Assembly: GCA_017303895.1 (NCBI GenBank)
Contig: JAFLBF010000003.1
Span: 1 to 64,000, forward strand
Source of the DNA: Bacteroidota bacterium
GTDB taxonomy: Bacteria; Bacteroidota; Bacteroidia; 2-12-FULL-35-15
Direction of reading: 5' to 3'
DNA: 64,000 nt
Under the pieces are notes generated by a model that ran no database searches, was not told where the DNA came from, and was given only the letters and a program-made list of their open reading frames with translations. Every line of letters begins with the position of its first letter. Position 1 is the first letter of the stretch. The translations under genes and the position numbers were made by a program. This document shows positions 60,865 through 64,000 of the stretch, in pieces.

Positions 60865-63800
60865 ATGAAATCAAACAAACTCCTTCAATCCTTGATAGCG
60901 GTATGTCTGTTATTAAGCACAACTATTGTAAATGCAACAAACGATGATCTGGCAAAGGCCTGGGATGCGTTCAAGAAAAACGACAGAGATGCGGCCCTGA
61001 ATGGCTTTAAAGCAGCAGCAGCCGATCCGGCTACCAAAGAGGAAGGTTATTTGGGTTTATCCTTATTGTATTGGGAGCAATCTAAATCTCAGGAAGCGTT
61101 CACAAACTTTATGAACTTTTATAAAGCTTCGGCTAATCCATATCCATATGTATATGCATTGTGGACAACCGAGTGTTTGTTCTCCGATTATGGAAAAAAA
61201 TCAAAAGAACAATTGGCATTACTAAATACGATCATTGCCGATCCTCGCGCCAACAGTACGATCAAAGCCATGGCGCAATCCATGATGGGCTATCATTACG
61301 AAAGTATTGGCGACTTTAAAAAAGGTTTAGCAGAGTTCGATAAACTTGGAACGATCGCTAATTGGCAAGTGCTAGGGACATTCGAAAATATCTCTGCCAG
61401 TGGATTCAACAAAGATTTTCAAGTAGTGCAAAATCCTAGATCGGATGCTGAATTTAAAAATAAAGTAGATGCCAAAGTAAGTTGGTTCGATGTGAAGGAT
61501 GTGCGTAATGATAAGTGGTTCGATTTCAGTTATCACTTTGTATATAGCAATTCGATCATGTATGCTCAAACATTTGTGATGAGTGCAACTGATCAGGAAG
61601 TGATCATGCGCACAGGTGTTTCCGGTTCTTTAAAAGTATGGTTAAACGATAAGTTGATCGTAACAGAATCGGAAGAGCGTAATGCCGACATCGATCTTTT
61701 TTCTTATAAAGTAAAATTGAACAAAGGCTACAACCGTATTCTTGTTCAAGTAGGAGAAAGTGAAGCGGATCGTGCTAATTTCCTTTTAAGATTTACCGAT
61801 CTGAATGATAAAGTGATCCCAACTTGGGAATCAACATCTGCATACCAAGCTTATAACAAAGCAGGAGAATACACGGCTGAATTGATCCCTTTCTTTGCGG
61901 AGGAATTCTTTATCAATAAATTGAAAAACAATCCTGATAATTTGATCGATCAGATCATGTTGTCGGAAACGTATTTAAGAAATGATAAGGCTTATGAAAG
62001 TCGTAAAATTTTAGCAAAAGTTCGTGCAAATGCTCTTTCAAGCACATTTGTAGCGCAACGTTTGTTAGATGTTTACTCCCGCCAGAATAACAATACCGAA
62101 TATACTACCGAGCAGGAGAATATCAAGAAGAACGATCCGAACAGTTGGTATGCACTCAATTTGAAATATGATGAAGCCAACAAAAAAGAAGATTATAATG
62201 AGGCAGAAGAGGTGTTGAATAAAATGATCAGTTTGTATGGAAGCAGCTTGAATACAGAGTTGAAGCAGATCGACATGATCGCACGTAAGAAAAATTATGA
62301 TGAATTGTACAAGAGCATCAATACCATCTATAAAAAATATCCGGATGAATATTCTACCATGGCTCTAAAATATCTGGTAGAAACATCCACTTCAAAAGAT
62401 CTTTCCAAAGGAAATGCGATCTTGAAAAAATACATCTCCACCAATCACTCCGATAAAGTGCTGACCACTATGGCAGATAATTATTTCAAGCTTGGAAATG
62501 TGAATGAAGGGTTAAAGATCTATCAGCAACGTATCACCAACAGGCCGTACGCCATTGGTGATTATCAGGATATGGCCGATCTGTATTTTGAAATGCAGAA
62601 TTATGAGGAAGCTTTGCGTTGGCAAAATAAAACAGTTGAGAAAGCTCCATATCATGGTTATTACTACCAAAAAGTAGGTAAGATCCTGGAGGCGCAAAAT
62701 AAAAGTGCGGATGCCAAAGCGGCTTATCAAAAAGCCATTTATTATGATCCAACCAATTATACTTCCCGTAAACAGATCGCCATCATTGATGGTAAGAAAG
62801 ATGAATTCTCAAATTTCAAAACAGAGGATGTGTACGAAATGTATAAAAATGCTCCTGATAAGTCGGCTTATCCGGATGATAACAGCTTGATCATTTTGAA
62901 CGACCGTCAACGCATCGTTTATCCGGAAGGAGCTTCTGAGGAGAAAGATGAGATCTTGATCAAAGTATTCGATCAGGCAGGCATTGACAACTGGAAAGAA
63001 TATTATGTAGGTTACAACCAATATACACAACGTTTGATCGTAGATAAATCGGAAGTGTTGAAAGCAAATGGAAACCGTTTACAAGCTGAATACAATGGAA
63101 GTTACTTTGTGTTTACGTCTTTGGAACCTGGCGATGCGATCCATTTATCTTACCGTATTGAAGATTATCAATCCGGACAAATGGCATTGCATTTTTCGGA
63201 TGAATTCAATTTCAATTATTTCTATCCAAGCATTCTTTCTCGTTACAGTATAATGGTAGCCAACAATAAGAAGTTCAATTACTCGGTTCGTAATGCAGAT
63301 ATCTCTGCGGTAACGGAAGATATTGAAGGGTACAAAAAATATACTTGGGAAATGAAGAATGCTGCTTCTCTAAAGTCAGAAACAGTGATGCCTACCTTGA
63401 ATGAAGTAGGAGCACGTTTGGAATTATCTTCCATCCCTGATTGGCAATTTGTGGCGAACTGGTATTCTGATCTGGCTTCTACCAAAGCAAAATCCGACTT
63501 TGAAGTACAGGAAACGGTACAGCAATTATTTGCAGGTAAATCAAATCTGACCGACCTTGAAAAAGCAAAGATCATTTATGATTATATCGAAAAGAATATG
63601 ACCTATAGCAATGTGTCGTTCATGCACAGTGCACTTGTTCCACAAAAGGCATCGCGTTGTATCAATACCAAACTGGGCGATTGTAAAGACTTCTCTACTT
63701 TGTTTGTTGCCATGGGTAAAGAAGTGGGATTAAAAGCAAATTTAGTATTGGTTAATACCCGCGATAATGGGGAGAATGTAATGACACAACCAACAATCGG

Positions 63801-64000
63801 TTTTAATCATTGTATTGTAAAGCTAGAAGCAGATGGAAAACCATACATCATCGAATTGACCGATCAAAAATTATCCTTTGCGGCCATGCCTTCTATTTTG
63901 AAAAATTCATCTTGTTTGGTGATCCCAAGAGAAGGGGAGCAAATGACCTCTAAATTAATTCAGATCGAAAGTTTGAACCGACCGTTGAATGCATCTAAAC
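60865..64000 (+). CDS. DUF3857/transglutaminase-type secreted protein (3' end beyond window)
   Basis: At least 1045 codons from ATG 60865 with no stop before the end of the window. The order is: signal peptide (1-24, ending NATN), TPR-like repeats, a beta domain near 250-320 (VSGSLKVWLNDKLIVT, then YNRILVQVGES), more TPRs (to about 640), a DUF3857 beta domain (about 680-860) and a transglutaminase-like domain with the triad Cys940 (GDCKDFSTLF), His982 (FNHCIVKL) and Asp1000 (LTDQKL). The family is common in Bacteroidota envelopes; its substrate is unknown. The C-terminus is missing here, so nothing can be said about a sorting tail. Confidence 0.88.
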   Translation, partial: MKSNKLLQSLIAVCLLLSTTIVNATNDDLAKAWDAFKKNDRDAALNGFKAAAADPATKEEGYLGLSLLYWEQSKSQEAFTNFMNFYKASANPYPYVYALWTTECLFSDYGKKSKEQLALLNTIIADPRANSTIKAMAQSMMGYHYESIGDFKKGLAEFDKLGTIANWQVLGTFENISASGFNKDFQVVQNPRSDAEFKNKVDAKVSWFDVKDVRNDKWFDFSYHFVYSNSIMYAQTFVMSATDQEVIMRTGVSGSLKVWLNDKLIVTESEERNADIDLFSYKVKLNKGYNRILVQVGESEADRANFLLRFTDLNDKVIPTWESTSAYQAYNKAGEYTAELIPFFAEEFFINKLKNNPDNLIDQIMLSETYLRNDKAYESRKILAKVRANALSSTFVAQRLLDVYSRQNNNTEYTTEQENIKKNDPNSWYALNLKYDEANKKEDYNEAEEVLNKMISLYGSSLNTELKQIDMIARKKNYDELYKSINTIYKKYPDEYSTMALKYLVETSTSKDLSKGNAILKKYISTNHSDKVLTTMADNYFKLGNVNEGLKIYQQRITNRPYAIGDYQDMADLYFEMQNYEEALRWQNKTVEKAPYHGYYYQKVGKILEAQNKSADAKAAYQKAIYYDPTNYTSRKQIAIIDGKKDEFSNFKTEDVYEMYKNAPDKSAYPDDNSLIILNDRQRIVYPEGASEEKDEILIKVFDQAGIDNWKEYYVGYNQYTQRLIVDKSEVLKANGNRLQAEYNGSYFVFTSLEPGDAIHLSYRIEDYQSGQMALHFSDEFNFNYFYPSILSRYSIMVANNKKFNYSVRNADISAVTEDIEGYKKYTWEMKNAASLKSETVMPTLNEVGARLELSSIPDWQFVANWYSDLASTKAKSDFEVQETVQQLFAGKSNLTDLEKAKIIYDYIEKNMTYSNVSFMHSALVPQKASRCINTKLGDCKDFSTLFVAMGKEVGLKANLVLVNTRDNGENVMTQPTIGFNHCIVKLEADGKPYIIELTDQKLSFAAMPSILKNSSCLVIPREGEQMTSKLIQIESLNRPLNASK

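Overview
The window is AT-rich chromosomal DNA of a member of the Bacteroidota. The evidence is: (i) the rRNA-protein/RNA polymerase cluster in Bacteroidota form, with RpoB/RpoC sequences of that type and hardly any Shine-Dalgarno sites; (ii) several promoters matching the phylum's TTTG - 19-21 nt - TANNTTTG consensus; (iii) a type IX secretion (T9SS) plug protein, a T9SS-type C-terminal sorting domain and a GWxTD lipoprotein. Genus cannot be assigned from the sequence. A fused isobutyryl-CoA mutase, an acyl-CoA dehydrogenase and a c-type cytochrome fit a respiring, free-living heterotroph.

Layout. 1-9.2 kb, mostly minus strand: a DUF4890-like periplasmic protein, an AIM24-family protein, a cytochrome c lipoprotein, the three-domain mutase IcmF, a PF10023 aminopeptidase, a YdcF protein (plus strand) and a TPR/SpoIIE phosphatase. 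9.2-16.4 kb: NhaD antiporter, two APC amino-acid permeases, an HhH protein, Apt and an acyl-CoA dehydrogenase. 16.4-31.6 kb is the translation/transcription core: rpsU, xerC, hpf, tRNA-Thr/Tyr/Gly/Thr, tuf, tRNA-Trp, secE, nusG, rplK, rplA, rplJ, rplL, rpoB, rpoC. The tRNA-tuf order is the same as in E. coli. Many gaps in this core hold clear RNA hairpins, and the rpoC end has a strong terminator. 31.6-40.6 kb, plus strand: an Omp85-type protein, a CPBP protease, RmuC, a GWxTD lipoprotein, RlmB, a GT39-like membrane protein and a papain-family (C1) peptidase. 40.6-48.5 kb alternates genes (SRPBCC, DUF6265, M1 metallopeptidase with T9SS tail, UbiD decarboxylase, cold-shock protein, ApaG) with the only long non-coding stretches of the window. 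48.5-57.4 kb is mainly two minus-strand operons separated by plus-strand mazG/acpH: PagL-like deacylase - GIN lipoprotein - truncated LTA-synthase-like protein - T9SS plug, and coaD - thioredoxin-fold protein - SPOR protein - PAP2-like protein. 57.5-64 kb: DUF3467 and a conserved hypothetical, a lipoprotein, cyclophilin, pheS, a TPR protein, and the first 1045 codons of a DUF3857/transglutaminase-type protein that leaves the window.

The most unusual material is non-coding. At 47297-47677 a perfect 31-bp inverted repeat encloses a patchwork: an RHS-like coding fragment and, on the other strand, the 3' end of a tRNA-Asp gene with its terminator and two 9-bp direct repeats. It looks like the scar of an integrative element. 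At 41153-41337 and 46572-46736 there are two members of what looks like one family of nested inverted repeats that share an almost identical 38-bp tail. A 20-bp palindrome sits at the predicted start of the icmF transcript. No CRISPR array, intact transposase, prophage or recognisable defence system is present. I do not see a complete new enzyme system; the candidates for something undescribed are these structured repeats, the regulatory RNA around rpsU/xerC/hpf/tuf, and a few proteins with altered active sites.
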